Shown piece by piece: positions 23,492 through 33,600 of a stretch of DNA of 64,000 nucleotides. Within the stretch, counting starts at the first letter, position 1, and each line of letters starts with the position of its first letter. Origin of the DNA: Ligustrum vulgare (Eukaryota; Streptophyta; Magnoliopsida; Lamiales; Oleaceae); the NCBI GenBank assembly GCA_963555705.1, contig OY743169.1:45124124-45188123 (forward strand). Direction: 5' to 3'. The notes under the pieces were generated by a model. The model did no database searches. It saw only the letters and a program-made list of their open reading frames with translations, and was not told the origin of the DNA. A program made the position numbers and the translations under genes.

Positions 23492-25090
23492 TTTTTGACC
23501 TACCAGGCACCTCTTCGATAGGCAAGTGAAGTTTGTTATTGACTTGGCATCGGGAGCTGTTCCTATTTCTAAAGCTCCGTATCGTGTAGCACCGAAAGAA
23601 TTGCAAGAATTGAAAGTTTAGTTGGAAGAACTATTAGAAAAGGGTTTTATCATGCTAAGTGTATCCCCATAGGGGACACCTATCCTGTTTGTGAAGAAGA
23701 AGGATGGTAGCTTGAGGGTGCATCGACTATCGGGAACTCAACAAGCTGATGATAAAGAATAAGCACCCCTTCTCTGGATCGAAGACTTATTCAATCAACT
23801 GAAAGGCATTTTTTTCTTTTCGAAAATGGACATGAGGTCTAGGTAGCATCAACTAAAGATCAACCCGAATAATATACCAAAGACAACATTCAGGACTCAA
23901 TATAGACATAATGAATTCACTGTGATGCCATTAGGTCTCACGAACGCACCTGCAGTATATATGGATTTGATGAATCGATTTTTCCATAAGTATTTGGATA
24001 AATTCATCATAGTCTTCATCAATGACATTTTAGTCTATTCTAGGGATCTTGAGCAACACAAGGAACATCTGAGGATTGTGTTGTAGATGCTGAGAGCAAA
24101 AAAGTTGTACGCCAAGTTCAAGTAATGTGAATTTTAGCTTGAGAAGATAGGTTTTGTAGGTCACGTTGTCACAATCAAACGCATCGAAGTTGATCCTTCT
24201 AAGGTCAAAACTATGACTAATCCATAGAGGGTTTCTCTAAGATAGTGTATCCCATGACTTAGTCGACATGAAAAGGTGTCAGATTTTAGTGGACCAAGTA
24301 GTGTGAGTGAAGTTTTTAGGAGCAGAAGAGTAGTCTGGTTTCAACACAAGTGTTGACGGTACCAGATGGATCTAACGGCTTTGTCATTTACAATGATACC
24401 TCTATATATGGATTAGAATGTGCATTGATGCAAAGGGGGAATGTCATCGCCTATTCTTCACGACAGTTAAACCTATATGAAAAGAATTATCCGACACACG
24501 ATCTAGAATCGCAGCAATTGTACACGCTCTAAAGATTTGTAGACATTATTTATATAGTAGTAAATGTGAGATTTACACCGATCACAAGAGTCTCAAGTAT
24601 TTCTTCACTTACAAGGAGTTGAACATGAGATAGCAATGATGGCTAGAGTTGTTAGAGGATTATGAATGCACCATTCTTTACCACCCAAGTAGAGTCAACA
24701 AAGTTACGGACGCATTAAGCAAAAAGGATACTGGACAGTTATCAACTTTGGGAATAGTACAAGATCAACTGATTCGAGATTTTTAGAATCTAAGGATTGA
24801 AGTGCCATCCCCATCAATCCAAAGTTTTAGTAGATTGGAAAATTTGACTGTTAAGCCATATTTGAGAGTCTGATTGTGTCGGCTTAGGAAGATGATAAGT
24901 TATTGGAAAAGATTAGAAGTGAAGTTGAGACTAGTAAGAGAATAAACTTTTAGATTCCCCCTGATAAAGCGCTTATGTTCAAGGGTCATCTCTTTGTGCC
25001 AAAAGATGAACAAATCAGAAATGAAATCATGAAGGAAGCCATTCATCTCCATATACAACTCATCCAGGAGGGACAAAGATGTATTGTGAA
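23492..25090 (+). pseudogene. Chromovirus pol fragment: RT, RNase H, integrase start
   Basis: Translation in shifting frames gives RT motifs in order: [53 protein letters not shown] and [11 protein letters not shown]. The catalytic FIDD has become FIND. RNase H follows ([37 protein letters not shown]) in the open frame 24350-24532. A decayed integrase HHCC start lies at about 24960-25085. Several in-frame stops and frameshifts make it non-functional. The RT style matches the Tekay/Del group of plant chromoviruses. At about 25090 it is joined abruptly to gag of a different lineage. Confidence 0.85.
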
Positions 25091-25880
25091 TTAGGACGTT
25101 TGATGATTTTTCTAAATGATTTATTGCATACTTTGATAGAAATAAGCGAACCAAGAAGACTATCATTGGTTTGATGCAGCTAACACTGGGGAAAGAAGAG
25201 TTATCGAATGACTACATTGCTCGCTTAACCCAGGCCACTTTAGGAATCAAAGATGTACACATATCATCTATATTAACCAAAATGATGAATTTTACTCGCG
25301 GTTATCCTTTCAAAATGTCCTTCTCTAAGAACCTACCTGATTTGATGCACGAGCTACTTAGGAGAGGCGATAAATATGTGGACACCGATGAGGCATTCTT
25401 TATCACGAAAAGTATGAACGAACATAAAGGGCCTGAAAATGCCAAGAGGAAGGCTCACGACGAACTGAGGACACGAGGTGATAGGGGCAATAAGAAAATA
25501 GATCTGAGGGCAAACTCAAAGTACTATCATTTACGTCGCAATCATAGCCATAACACTGAAATCAGCAACTAAAGGAGGTTATATCGAGGCTCATCAAATA
25601 GGTCCTCCTCATAAAGTTTTTGAAGTTAGACAGGGTCGAAGGTAAAGAGGCCAAATATAGGCATCCACTACCCCCAAGGGTCGGTGTGATCAACATTATC
25701 GTGGGTGGCATTGTAGCAGGGGGAGATTCTAATTCCTAGAAAGGAAGAACTATACTCGATCCATTGGATTTACCTCGTAAATATGAAAGATTCAGTCAAT
25801 ATACCACTTTCGATGATGAAGATCTGGAAGGCATCGTATCCCTACATGATGACGCTTTGGTTATCATAACAAATAGTTGA
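25091..25880 (+). pseudogene. Tat-type gypsy gag fragment
   Basis: The frame at 25171-25572 (133 codons) has the features of a Tat/Ogre-type gag: LMQLTLGKEE-style entry, DYIARLTQATLGIKD, a GYPF/SFSKNLPDLMHELLRR segment and an alanine/glutamate helix before a basic tail. The upstream bases 25091-25170 add the FADFSKxFIAYF-like part in another frame. After 25572 the sequence is broken by stops up to the protease. It is the capsid precursor of a retrotransposon, now dead. The 5' end of the element is missing because it is fused to chromovirus pol. Confidence 0.75.
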
Positions 25881-26822
25881 TTTTGAAATGAAGAGGGTAC
25901 TGGTAGATAACGATACTGCAGTCTAAGTAATGTTTTAGGAAAACTCTTAGGATTGAAGATACCCATTAGTAAAATCAAGCCGGTAACCACTCCTATTCAT
26001 GGATTTGGAAGAGCCACGGTTGTACCAGAAGCGACTATTGAGCCACTTGTCACTTTGGGTAGCTACCCAACCGACGTCGTGATCATAATGACCAACTTTT
26101 TATTAGTGAAGATTCCTATGGTATGGGCGCATCCACTTTTTAAAGCGACAAGAGCGATGGTATCTACTTATCACCAGGCGATGAAATTCTCTACGAGTCA
26201 GGAAGTGGTATGAATCAAGGGCGACCAACATGCATCATGGAGATTCTATGTGGATAGAATACACATCAAGACTCCAATAATGATGCTCGATATAGGGATA
26301 GCAAAAAAACCTGTTTAGACCTGAATCCAATGGGGCCCCGACCCTAATGGGGCGGAAAGAAACCGCCCCGCGGGTCGGTGGGGCGAGTTTGAGTTTGATA
26401 TCAATTACTCAAAAATGGGTTTGGGGCGGGGCAGGTATTGGTTGACCCGCCCCGCTGCAATTTACATTAAAAAGAATTGGGTGCTTGATTCTTTTGACTT
26501 TTATTTCTCTTGAGTGTGAAAAAAAAGTCAGAAACTTCAAGAAAACCATATTTAAAAAAAAAAACAAAAACAAAAAATCGGGTCGGGGCGGGTATGGGAT
26601 GCCCCATTTTGATACCCGCCCCACCCCTTTTTGATTTAATGGGTAATAGGGCGGGTATAGTTTCGATATTCTTCTTGCGGGGTGGGGTTACCTGCCCCAT
26701 TGCCATCTCTAGCTCGATATTGAACTGCCTAAAGGTCGAGTAGAACCTATGGACCTTACTAAGAAGGAAGCTATCAAGACTCTGGACTACAAACGTCGGG
26801 TAACAAGATATTTCAATTATTG
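25881..26822 (+). pseudogene. Tat-type gypsy protease region, split by a MITE
   Basis: The translation shows LVDNDTAV (a mutated active site; the family form is DNGS or DSGS), LGLKIPISKIKPVTTPIHGF and LGSYPTDVVIIMTNFLLV. After a few lesions comes ATRAMVSTYHQAMKF, where the family reads LN.LRAVVSTYHLKMKFP. The open part is 25953-26213. The hAT-type MITE 26293-26711 interrupts the frame, and the text resumes ELPKGRVEPMDLTKKEA. Non-functional. Confidence 0.75.
26293..26711. mobile_element. hAT-type MITE, TSD GCTCGATA
   Basis: The ends TAGGGATAGCA and TGCCATCTCTA are inverted repeats with two mismatches. A perfect 8-bp direct repeat GCTCGATA lies at 26285-26292 and 26712-26719, the hAT signature. 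The interior is rich in GGGGCGGG/CCCGCCCC. There is no transposase. It interrupts the protease remnant. Confidence 0.9.
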
Positions 26823-27010
26823 AGTGAGTCCCGGAGTTTTTAACCTTGTGACCAAGTGTTAAGGAGCAGTACAGTAGTCGAATATCCTCCGTCTAAGTTA
26901 GGACCAAACTAGAAGGCCCATTCAAAATCATCAAGAAAGTGGGGAAGAGGTCTTACAACCTCCAAAACAAATAGCAAGCCCCAGGAAAAACTGCAGAATC
27001 CAAAACACTT
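26823..27010 (+). pseudogene. Tat-type integrase C-terminal remnant
   Basis: A short readable piece near 26875-26990 contains EYPPSKLGPN, a stop where tryptophan is usual, then a segment like GPF-I-KVVGK(R)SYNLQ. This is the conserved end of gypsy integrases (KLGPNWEGP). RT, RNase H and the integrase core are missing between protease and this piece, so the element has a large internal deletion. Confidence 0.6.
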
Positions 27011-27417
27011 GAAAAAGTATCATCAATGAAGACAGAAGTAGAGTTCCAAGGTTGCAAGCATTCTCATTTTAGCATGTGATTTTTGTTTTTATACTCTAAG
27101 CAACGATGGTTGTATTAGTTCGTTATTTGCTTCTTCAAATTCAATGAAATCCAAGGTGGATAAATGATGAGGGTGCTCAGTAAGGATCAACCTAGCTAGG
27201 AAGTCCTGGTGTACCTAGTGACCCCGACCAACGGTATATTTTTATCTTCAATAATTGTTCCCCAGGTAAATTAACCCACAATGGTAATAGCAGTAATCAA
27301 TCACAAATTTGTGAACAGTCAAGGTGACAAGCCTTATTTCAAAGAGACAACAAGTCTCTCAAGGGATTATGAGCCTCTAAGATAATAAAAAATGCGATGA
27401 CTCTTAGTTCTCAAAAG
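27011..27417 (+). other. Tat 3' non-coding region with word repeats
   Basis: From about 27325 it shows words such as GGTGACAAGCCTTA, GACAACAAGTCT and GATTATGAGCCTC, continuing at 28246-28490. Repeats of this style are known from the 3' regions of Tat-type elements. Confidence 0.5.
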
Positions 27418-27425
27418 GAGATTGA

Positions 27426-27651
27426 TGTGATCCAGACCACGAACACAAGCCCGCGCAAAGATCCGTTGATGATCAAAGGAGGACCGATGACGCGATTACA
27501 AACGAGGAAGGCCAATGAAGCATTGAACAAGCTAGTACAAGAAACAATGGCCAAAACAATGTTCGTGTCATCAAAAGAAACAAGTTCCATGTTGGGACCG
27601 AGCCAAAATGATGGGTGGATCAACCTCATTCAAGCAGCCGAAGGAAATTGA
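27426..27651 (+). pseudogene. C-terminal pol tail encoded within the LTR
   Basis: The frame starts in flanking sequence, but the portion from 27426 reads DVIQTTNTSPRKDP, GGPMTRLQTRKANEALNKLV and ends INLIQAAEG. This GPMTR(x)RAK(K)-style tail is a recognisable end of a group of plant gypsy polyproteins. The minus copy at 52040-52250 shows the same tail running through the polypurine tract into the LTR. In an intact element the pol frame would therefore end inside the 3' LTR. In this solo LTR it is only a stranded piece. Confidence 0.65.
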
Positions 27652-27664
27652 GAAGTTTCAGATT

Positions 27665-27850
27665 CACGGCCGTAACCTATATTTCTTACGGCCGTAACTC
27701 ACATGTGTCACGACCGTAATGCAGCCTCGGGTTGAAAACAAGATTTTCAGAAAATATGACTTACGATCGTAAATTAAGTCTCAAGGCCGTAACTGTTAAA
27801 CTGAAAGCTTCTTACGGCCGTAAAGAATAAGGTCACGGCCGTAACTGCTA
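27665..27850. repeat. TTACGGCCGTAA palindrome array (7 words)
   Basis: Words at about 27665, 27686, 27708, 27760, 27783, 27810 and 27833 are exact or one- to two-base variants (ACGACCGTAA, ACGATCGTAA, AAGGCCGTAA). Confidence 0.9.
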
Positions 27851-28245
27851 ATACGCGTAATTTTTATAATTTTATTTCTTTCCATATTTTTAGCAATTTC
27901 TTTCCAAGTTTAATTAGAACTCTTAGACCATATTTTGACCCTATTTATAGGGATGTAATTTTCATTATTGAGAAGACCATTATTGATATTATTGTGAGGC
28001 AAATTACTTTCAAACTTCGTTCTTCATTGAACACAACTCGAACTTGCGAGTTATTCTTGTTTGTTCAAATCTCGGTGAGAATTAATATTGCTTGTGATCA
28101 AGAGGTCAATATATCCCTATGATTGTATTAGTTGCTTGGTTCAATTAATTTTAATTGGATCCATAAATCGTGGTTTCTTGGCGTTCTTGGGTCGATTCAA
28201 TACTTTGTGGGTTGCGTAGCTACAATTGTTACGTGGTTTGCATCA

Positions 28246-28500
28246 GAGATGATGAGTTGCTCAAGAGTTAATGAACCTTTAAAACAAAAACAAGGCGATG
28301 AGCCATAGTTCCCAAAAAGAGATGATGAGTCTTTCAAAAAAAAAATGAGCCTCTGAAACAAGGACCAGGCGACGAGCCTTAATTTACAAAATGAGACGAT
28401 TAGTCTTTTAAGAGGTGATGAGCCTCCAAAACAGGTCAAAGCAACAAGACTTAGTCCCAAAAAAGAGGCAATGAGCCCGTGATCACGAACACTACATTGA
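28246..28500 (+). repeat. GATGAGCCT/GACGAGCCT word repeats
   Basis: At least six irregular copies of a ~35-60 base unit around GGCGATGAGCC or AGATGATGAGTC. It continues 27325-27417 across the inserted solo LTR and belongs to the Tat relic. Confidence 0.7.
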
Positions 28501-28556
28501 GCCCCAAGTTCAACAACCTTTATAATATTGGTTGTGGGGGATAATAGGTGTAAAGA

Positions 28557-28559
<3 letters not shown>

Positions 28560-28603
<44 letters not shown>
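28560..28603. repeat. Poly(A) tract, 44 bases
   Basis: An uninterrupted run of A. It may be a simple repeat or the tail of a retroposed sequence. No SINE or LINE body could be recognised beside it. Confidence 0.85.
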
Positions 28604-28606
<3 letters not shown>

Positions 28607-28619
28607 AAGAACAACAAAA

Positions 28620-28950
28620 TATTGGAAGGAGAATGGAACAACCAACTATTGGAAGGAAAATAAAACAAAAACCATAGCATGCTCATAAAATCCTGGATAC
28701 ATTGTCTTTTCCAACACATAGTAAATTAAAATGACTACCATTTAAATTACATTATTTTCTCCAGCACTAAATAAAATAAGACGATTACCATTCAAATTAC
28801 ATAGTTTTCATCGACACTAAATAAAACAAATCAACTACTCCAAAAAATGGTAAGCAAAAAAAGAAAAATAGACTAGACATCTAGTCAAAGGACCACTTTG
28901 GCCTCCCCATGACCAGTGGATCCAGTCTCCTCAACAGCTAAGTTTGCAAT
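28620..28950. other. AT-rich stretch with a ~50-base imperfect repeat
   Basis: ATGACTACCATTTAAATTAC (near 28731) recurs as GACGATTACCATTCAAATTAC about 50 bases later. No gene is seen. Confidence 0.5.
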
Positions 28951-29675
28951 TTACAGCCCACAGCTTCTTGAAATACCTGTCTATCCCACTCGAGCCTATG
29001 TTAGGTTGCTTACGTGCAAGCCACTCCTTGGTCATCCTTATGGTAGCTTTCAAAAACTCATCTAGATACGTACATGCTATTATGATACTCACCACACATC
29101 TTGTAACGTGCTATGTCCTCGTTAGCAGCCACCTCTAGGTCTCGACGAAGATGATCATTTCCTTACAAAGTGGGGAATTCTCACTCTCCTTTCTCTTAGA
29201 GACTGCTGTTGCCTTGTCTATAAGGGATTGCATCGCCATTACATCGGCTTTCTTCTCCAAGTTGCAAAGAAATTTTCCCTCCATCGCCACCATAAATGCA
29301 AAGTAGAAAAAACTACTATCCGCTGAGGAATGATGGCAGAATATAAAAGCAAAGCAAAAATAAAACAAATAAATGTTGAGTGCTTACCAGTCGATGATGC
29401 ATGTACATGATGCTCTACATAGTAGTGGCCTCTTTACCTAGGAGGCCCTCAATGAACTTCTCATTCAAAAAGCCCTGCATAACCTTGCCTCAACCATCGA
29501 GTCAATAGGAGAAAACTTAAACTCCTTGAAAATAGTGGTAGCAATGTCCCAAAATGATGCAGGGCATCGCTGGAGAGATGCTATAGTCTTGGCAACTCCT
29601 TTTCCCATTCCAGCCACTTTCTTTCTCTGTAGATGGGATGAGTTAAGAGTTTCCTCAGCATTGGTGAACCCCTCA
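28951..29675 (-). pseudogene. Antisense ORF remnant, C-terminal part
   Basis: The minus-strand frame 29135-29368 contains LEKKADVMAMQSLIDKATAV, helical and charged, followed after stops by a segment like YLDEFLKATIRMTKEWLARK. This is the downstream half of the coding remnant whose upstream half is at 33640-34480; the element 29676-33600 sits between them. No enzyme motif is visible. The order on the minus strand, domain then coiled coil, suits the antisense ORFs described for some Tat-type elements. This is an inference. Confidence 0.4.
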
Positions 29676-30505
29676 TGATGTGATCAAAAATAGGCATAGA
29701 AAGGAGAAGTCGATATATCGGAAATATGATAGTGATCTACGTGCGAAACGGAACAAGTTCTATGTTGGAGTCGAGCCGAGAAGACGAACGGTTCAAACCG
29801 AGTCGAAGGGTCGAAGTTTGGAGACCAGTAGAACTCTTACGGCCGTAATCAACGGTTCTCACGGCCATAAGGCTCTCTCGAGCAAAAAAGAAGAACTCAA
29901 GGAAAACCATACTTACGGCCATAAGCAACTCCGTCAAGGCTGTAACCAGCATACAAAATCATACTTATGGCCGTAAGTATATCTTTTACGGCCGTAATTG
30001 ACCAGCGGTCCAGATTTTTGCGAGTTTTCATTTAATTTCCATTTTAGTTATTTAACAATTATATTTGGAACATTTTAGAGGCTAGGGTTAGGTTTAGCCC
30101 GTTTTTAGTTTATATTATCATTTTCTCAATCATTGAAAACATTAACTTTGATATTATTGAATGAAATTGAGAATGTTCTCTTTAAAAGGTTGAGGATTCC
30201 CTTTGTGTGTTCTTCAAGAACAACCAATTGAACTTATTAAATATTGTGAGATATTTGTTGTGTTCCAACTAGAAACTTATCAAGGACATTGAAAAGTTTT
30301 TGTGGCACTTCGAAAACTTTGAATCTTCAATTCGCATCGTCGAATCTTCGCGTCGTGATTGTCGGGTCAAGGTCCTATCATCAATCCTATCTTTTATTTA
30401 TTGTTTCGTGTCTTGTTTCTTGTGTTTTGGCTGAATCTAGATCTTTCCTATTATTGTGTCGTTTATTCGACGTTTTTGTCGAGATTCCCGAGTGGGATCG
30501 CGTCA
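29676..30505 (+). mobile_element. 5' LTR of a pol-deleted chromovirus-type element
   Basis: It begins TGATGTGATCAAAAATAGG and ends GATCGCGTCA just before a Met-tRNA-type primer site. It is about 90% alike by eye to 32823-33600. The 5 bases before it (CCTCA) and after the 3' LTR (CGTCA) differ at one position and are the likely target duplication. It contains ACGGCCGTAA words at 29838-29998. Confidence 0.9.
29838..29998. repeat. TTACGGCCGTAA palindrome array
   Basis: About six words, including decayed ones (ACGGCCATAA, AAGGCTGTAA). Confidence 0.9.
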
Positions 30506-30507
30506 TC

Positions 30508-30519
30508 TGGTATCAGAGC
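30508..30519 (+). other. Primer-binding site, initiator-Met tRNA type
   Basis: TGGTATCAGAGC lies two bases after the 5' LTR end. It is complementary to the 3' end of plant initiator tRNA-Met, the usual primer for chromoviruses and many copia elements. Confidence 0.9.
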
Positions 30520-31001
30520 TTGGATCTTGACCTATTCTTGTTTTTCTTGTTTTTTTTTTTGTTCTTCGTGGTAGTCAATTTTTCCTTATTTTGATTCATT
30601 GAAAAATTCCAAAAAAAAATTCATTGACCTACCATTACTTGAAGTTCTCGGTTGTCCTTGAAGTGCTTGGAGGGGGATTTTGAGTGATACACGAGTGATA
30701 AACTTTGTGAGGAATTTTATTTCTTCTTCTTGTTATTAACTATGTCTCATAGGGAAAAATCTTCATCATCCTCATCATCAGGTGACAACAAGAATTTAAA
30801 ACTGTTGGAAGCCATGCGGGAACAAATTGAGAAGATAATGACTTGGATGGATAGGGAGGGTGCAATGGAAGAACAACGATTCAGGGAATGAGCTCATGCG
30901 GATTCTAGAGCTAGGAGGGAAAAAAGGCGTGAATGCCCTGCTAGGTTTGGAGATGGGGTGGATAAGGTCATTGAGGCGAAAGGAAGGAGCAAGGTCATCT
31001 T

Positions 31002-31520
31002 TAGGGGTGGGCATAAACCGCCCAAACCAACCAAAACCGTCCAAACCGACCCAACCCGATCGGTTTGGGTCAGTTTTTCATGAAAATTAGGTTGAGTTCA
31101 GGTTTTTTTTAAATTTTTTAGTCGGGTTGCGGGTTGGGTGAAAAACCCAACCCAACTCAACCCAAATAAAAAATCTATTTTTTTTATATGAAACTTTACT
31201 TATTTAAATATTAATTGAACATATTTTAATTTTATTAACAAGTGTTCAATTTATTGTATTTGAGGTTATTGTAGTGTACATAATTGATTTGAGTTAAAGA
31301 TTGATTCATGAGTTTTTTTTTTCAATATTTTTTATTAATTGGGCCAAAGCCCAACCCCTCCAACCCAGCCCAACCCGACCGAAATTGGGTTGGGTTGGGT
31401 TGGGTTTGAACTCTTAATTGGGTTGGATTGGGTTGATTTTTTATCAACCCAACTTTAGTGGGTTGGGTTGGGTTCGGGTTGGGAAAAAAATCGACCTAAC
31501 CCAACCCACGCCCACCTCTA
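31002..31520. mobile_element. hAT-type MITE, TSD GTCATCTT/GTCGTCTT
   Basis: The ends TAGGGGTGGGC and GCCCACCTCTA are inverted repeats (one mismatch). The flanking 8-mers GTCATCTT (30994-31001) and GTCGTCTT (31521-31528) differ at one base. The interior is full of GGGTTGGGTT and its complement AACCCAACCC. It disrupts the gag frame. Confidence 0.85.
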
Positions 31521-32320
31521 GTCGTCTTCGCGCTCTTATCCTACATCTCAATCAAAACGGGAGAGTGTTGAACATGTTCCAAAAAGAAAGGAGGAACCGT
31601 CATCCAAAGGTAATTATACTTCCGAGTCCAAGCCTCTTAATGATAGAAATGTTAAGTGTTTTAAATGTTTGGAACATGGTCACATTGCACTTGAATGTCC
31701 ACACAAAAAGGTTCGGTGTGAAGAGAAAGTTGTATCTGGAGGTAAAATTGAAAAAGTGCCCAAATTAAGGGATGCTTGTGATGGTGGTAAATTAACAAAT
31801 GTTGTAGTAGGCGAGTCACTTGTTAATAGGCATGCTCTTAGCATTAGATGTAAGGTGGATGTTGTGGGTAATGTGGATGAACAGAGGGATAATATCTTTC
31901 ACACTAAATGCTCAGTGAATGATAAGGTGTGTAGTATGGTGATTGTTGGGGATAATTGTACTAATGTAGTTAGTACAATGTTGGTTGAAAAATTGGGATT
32001 GCCTAAGTTAAAACATCCTAGTCCTTATAAATTGCAGTGACTGACTGAGTCAGGGGAAATTAAGGTGAATAAACAAGTTTTGGTGACTTTTTCTCTTGGT
32101 AGATATTCTGATGAGGTAGTGTGTGATGTAGTGCCTATACATATTATTAACATATTGTTGGGGAGACCATGGAAACATGAAAGGTCAGTGCTACATGATG
32201 GGTATACGAATAGATACAGTATTGTGAAAGGTGAGAAGAAGTTTACTCTAGTTCCACTATCTCCTGCGCAGGCCCTGGAGGACCATTTGAAAGTGAAAAG
32301 TGAGTTTCAGGGGAAAAATA

Positions 32321-32482
32321 AGAGAGTCGAGGCCACGACCTCAGAAAAAGGAGAGGGATTGGAAATTAAAGAAAAGAGAGTTGAGGCCACGACCTCAGAA
32401 AAAGGAGAGGGAGTGAAAAATAAAGAAAAGAGGGTTGAGGTTCAAACCTCAAAAAAAGGGGAGATTGAGTGCAGAAAACAAA
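32321..32482 (+). repeat. Three tandem 54-bp (18-codon) repeats
   Basis: Units start near 32321, 32375 and 32429, each in frame, encoding lysine/glutamate-rich repeats after the protease. Confidence 0.85.
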
Positions 32483-32812
32483 AGAAAGGAGAGTCCACCA
32501 TAAAAATGAGTTTATTTGCACTTACTCACGCTAACACACACCTCCCTAGTTCTATTAAATCTATTTTGCAGGTACCTAAGTCAAACTATGAGCTTAAAAC
32601 AGGGAAGAAATTCATTCACACAAATGAGCAGCCCAAAATGCTGAGAAAGTTGAAGGAGAGTAAGGGACAACCTAAAAGTTTGAAGGATAGCATAAAGCAC
32701 AAGCATGAACATCAATCTCGCATAAGCAAGTATAAGCATGAACTAAGAGCCAACAAAACTAGAAGTTGCAAGAGGATTGGCCCAGTTCTAGAAACGTCGA
32801 ATCCTTTCCAAT

Positions 32813-32822
32813 AGAGGGGGGA
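32813..32822 (+). other. Polypurine tract
   Basis: AGAGGGGGGA directly precedes the 3' LTR start TGATGTGATCC. Confidence 0.85.
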
Positions 32823-33600
32823 TGATGTGATCCAAAATAGGCATCGAAAGGAGAAGTTGATCTATCGGTAATATGACAGTGATCTACGTGCGAAACGGTG
32901 CAAGTTCTATGTTGCAGTGATCCGAGAAGATGAACGGTTCAAACCGAGTTGAAGGGTCGAAGTTTGGAGACCAGTAGAACTCTTACGGCCGTAATCAACG
33001 GTTCTCACGGTCGTAAGGCTCTCTTGGGCAAAAAAGAAGATTTCAGGAAAAATCATACTTACGGCGGTAAGTATATCTTTTACGGCAGTAATTGACCAGT
33101 GGTCCAGATTTTTGCGAGTTTTCATTTAATTTCCGTTTTAATTATTTAATAATTATATTTGGAACCTTTTAGCGGCTTGGGTTAGGTTTAGCCTGTTTTT
33201 AGTTTATATTATCATTTTTTCAATCATTGAGAACATTAATCTTGATATTATTGAATGAAATTGAGAGTGTTCTCTTTGAAAGGTTGAGGATTCCCTTTGT
33301 GTGTTCTTCAAAAACAACCAATTGAACTTACCAAATATTGTGAGATATTTGTGGTGTTCCAACCAGAAACTTATCAAGGAAATTGACAAGTCCTTGTAGT
33401 GCTTCGAAAACTTTTGATCTTCAATTCGCATCGTCGAATCTTCACGTCGTGATTGTCGGGTCAAGGTCCTATCGTCAATCCTTTCTTTTATTTATTGTTC
33501 CGTGTCTTGTTTCTTATGTTTTGGCCGAATCTGGATCTTTCCTATTATTGTGTCATTTATTCCGAGTTTTTGTTCTAGATTCCTGGGTGGGATCGCATCA
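32823..33600 (+). mobile_element. 3' LTR of the pol-deleted element
   Basis: Partner of 29676-30505. It has ACGGCCGTAA-type words at 32983-33092, one fewer repeat block than the 5' copy, and ends GATCGCATCA. The differences from the 5' LTR indicate an insertion that is not recent. Confidence 0.9.
32983..33092. repeat. TTACGGCCGTAA palindrome array
   Basis: Four words: TTACGGCCGTAA (from ~32983), CACGGTCGTAA, TTACGGCGGTAA and TTACGGCAGTAA. All but the first carry a mismatch. Confidence 0.9.

Larger units (their letters stand above)
27423..28245 (+). mobile_element. Solo LTR of the TGATGTGATC family, TSD GAGAT
   Basis: It runs from TGATGTGATCC to GTTTGCATCA, with GAGAT at 27418-27422 and 28246-28250. 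The close relative at 47714-48545 and the minus copy at 51476-52239 share the same ends. It contains seven TTACGGCCGTAA-type words at 27665-27850 and a polypeptide tail at its start. Confidence 0.9.
30742..32814 (+). pseudogene. Gag-protease remnant with pol deleted
   Basis: The start at 30742 gives a serine-rich, coiled-coil-prone beginning (49 codons to a TGA at 30889). Gag continues, split by a hAT MITE, to a zinc knuckle at 31657-31698 (CFKCLEHGHIALEC, spacing CX2CX4HX4C). A retropepsin-like region follows: VIVGDNCTNVVS, KLGLPKLKHPSPYKLQ, a TGA at 32038 where tryptophan is usual, then VVPIHIINILLGRPW. Next come three tandem 18-residue repeats (KRVEATTSEKGEG type), a LPSSIKSILQ segment and a basic tail. 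RT, RNase H and integrase are absent: the sequence jumps from the start of the RT linker to a short C-terminal tail next to the PPT. The element would need enzymes from a relative. Confidence 0.85.

Noticed and set aside
28197..28719. Minus-strand frames with runs of phenylalanine
   Set aside because: Translation of the 44-base A tract on the other strand.
30796..31090. Frames on both strands around 30.8-31.1 kb
   Set aside because: They run from the gag remnant into the hAT MITE; the joined frames are accidental.
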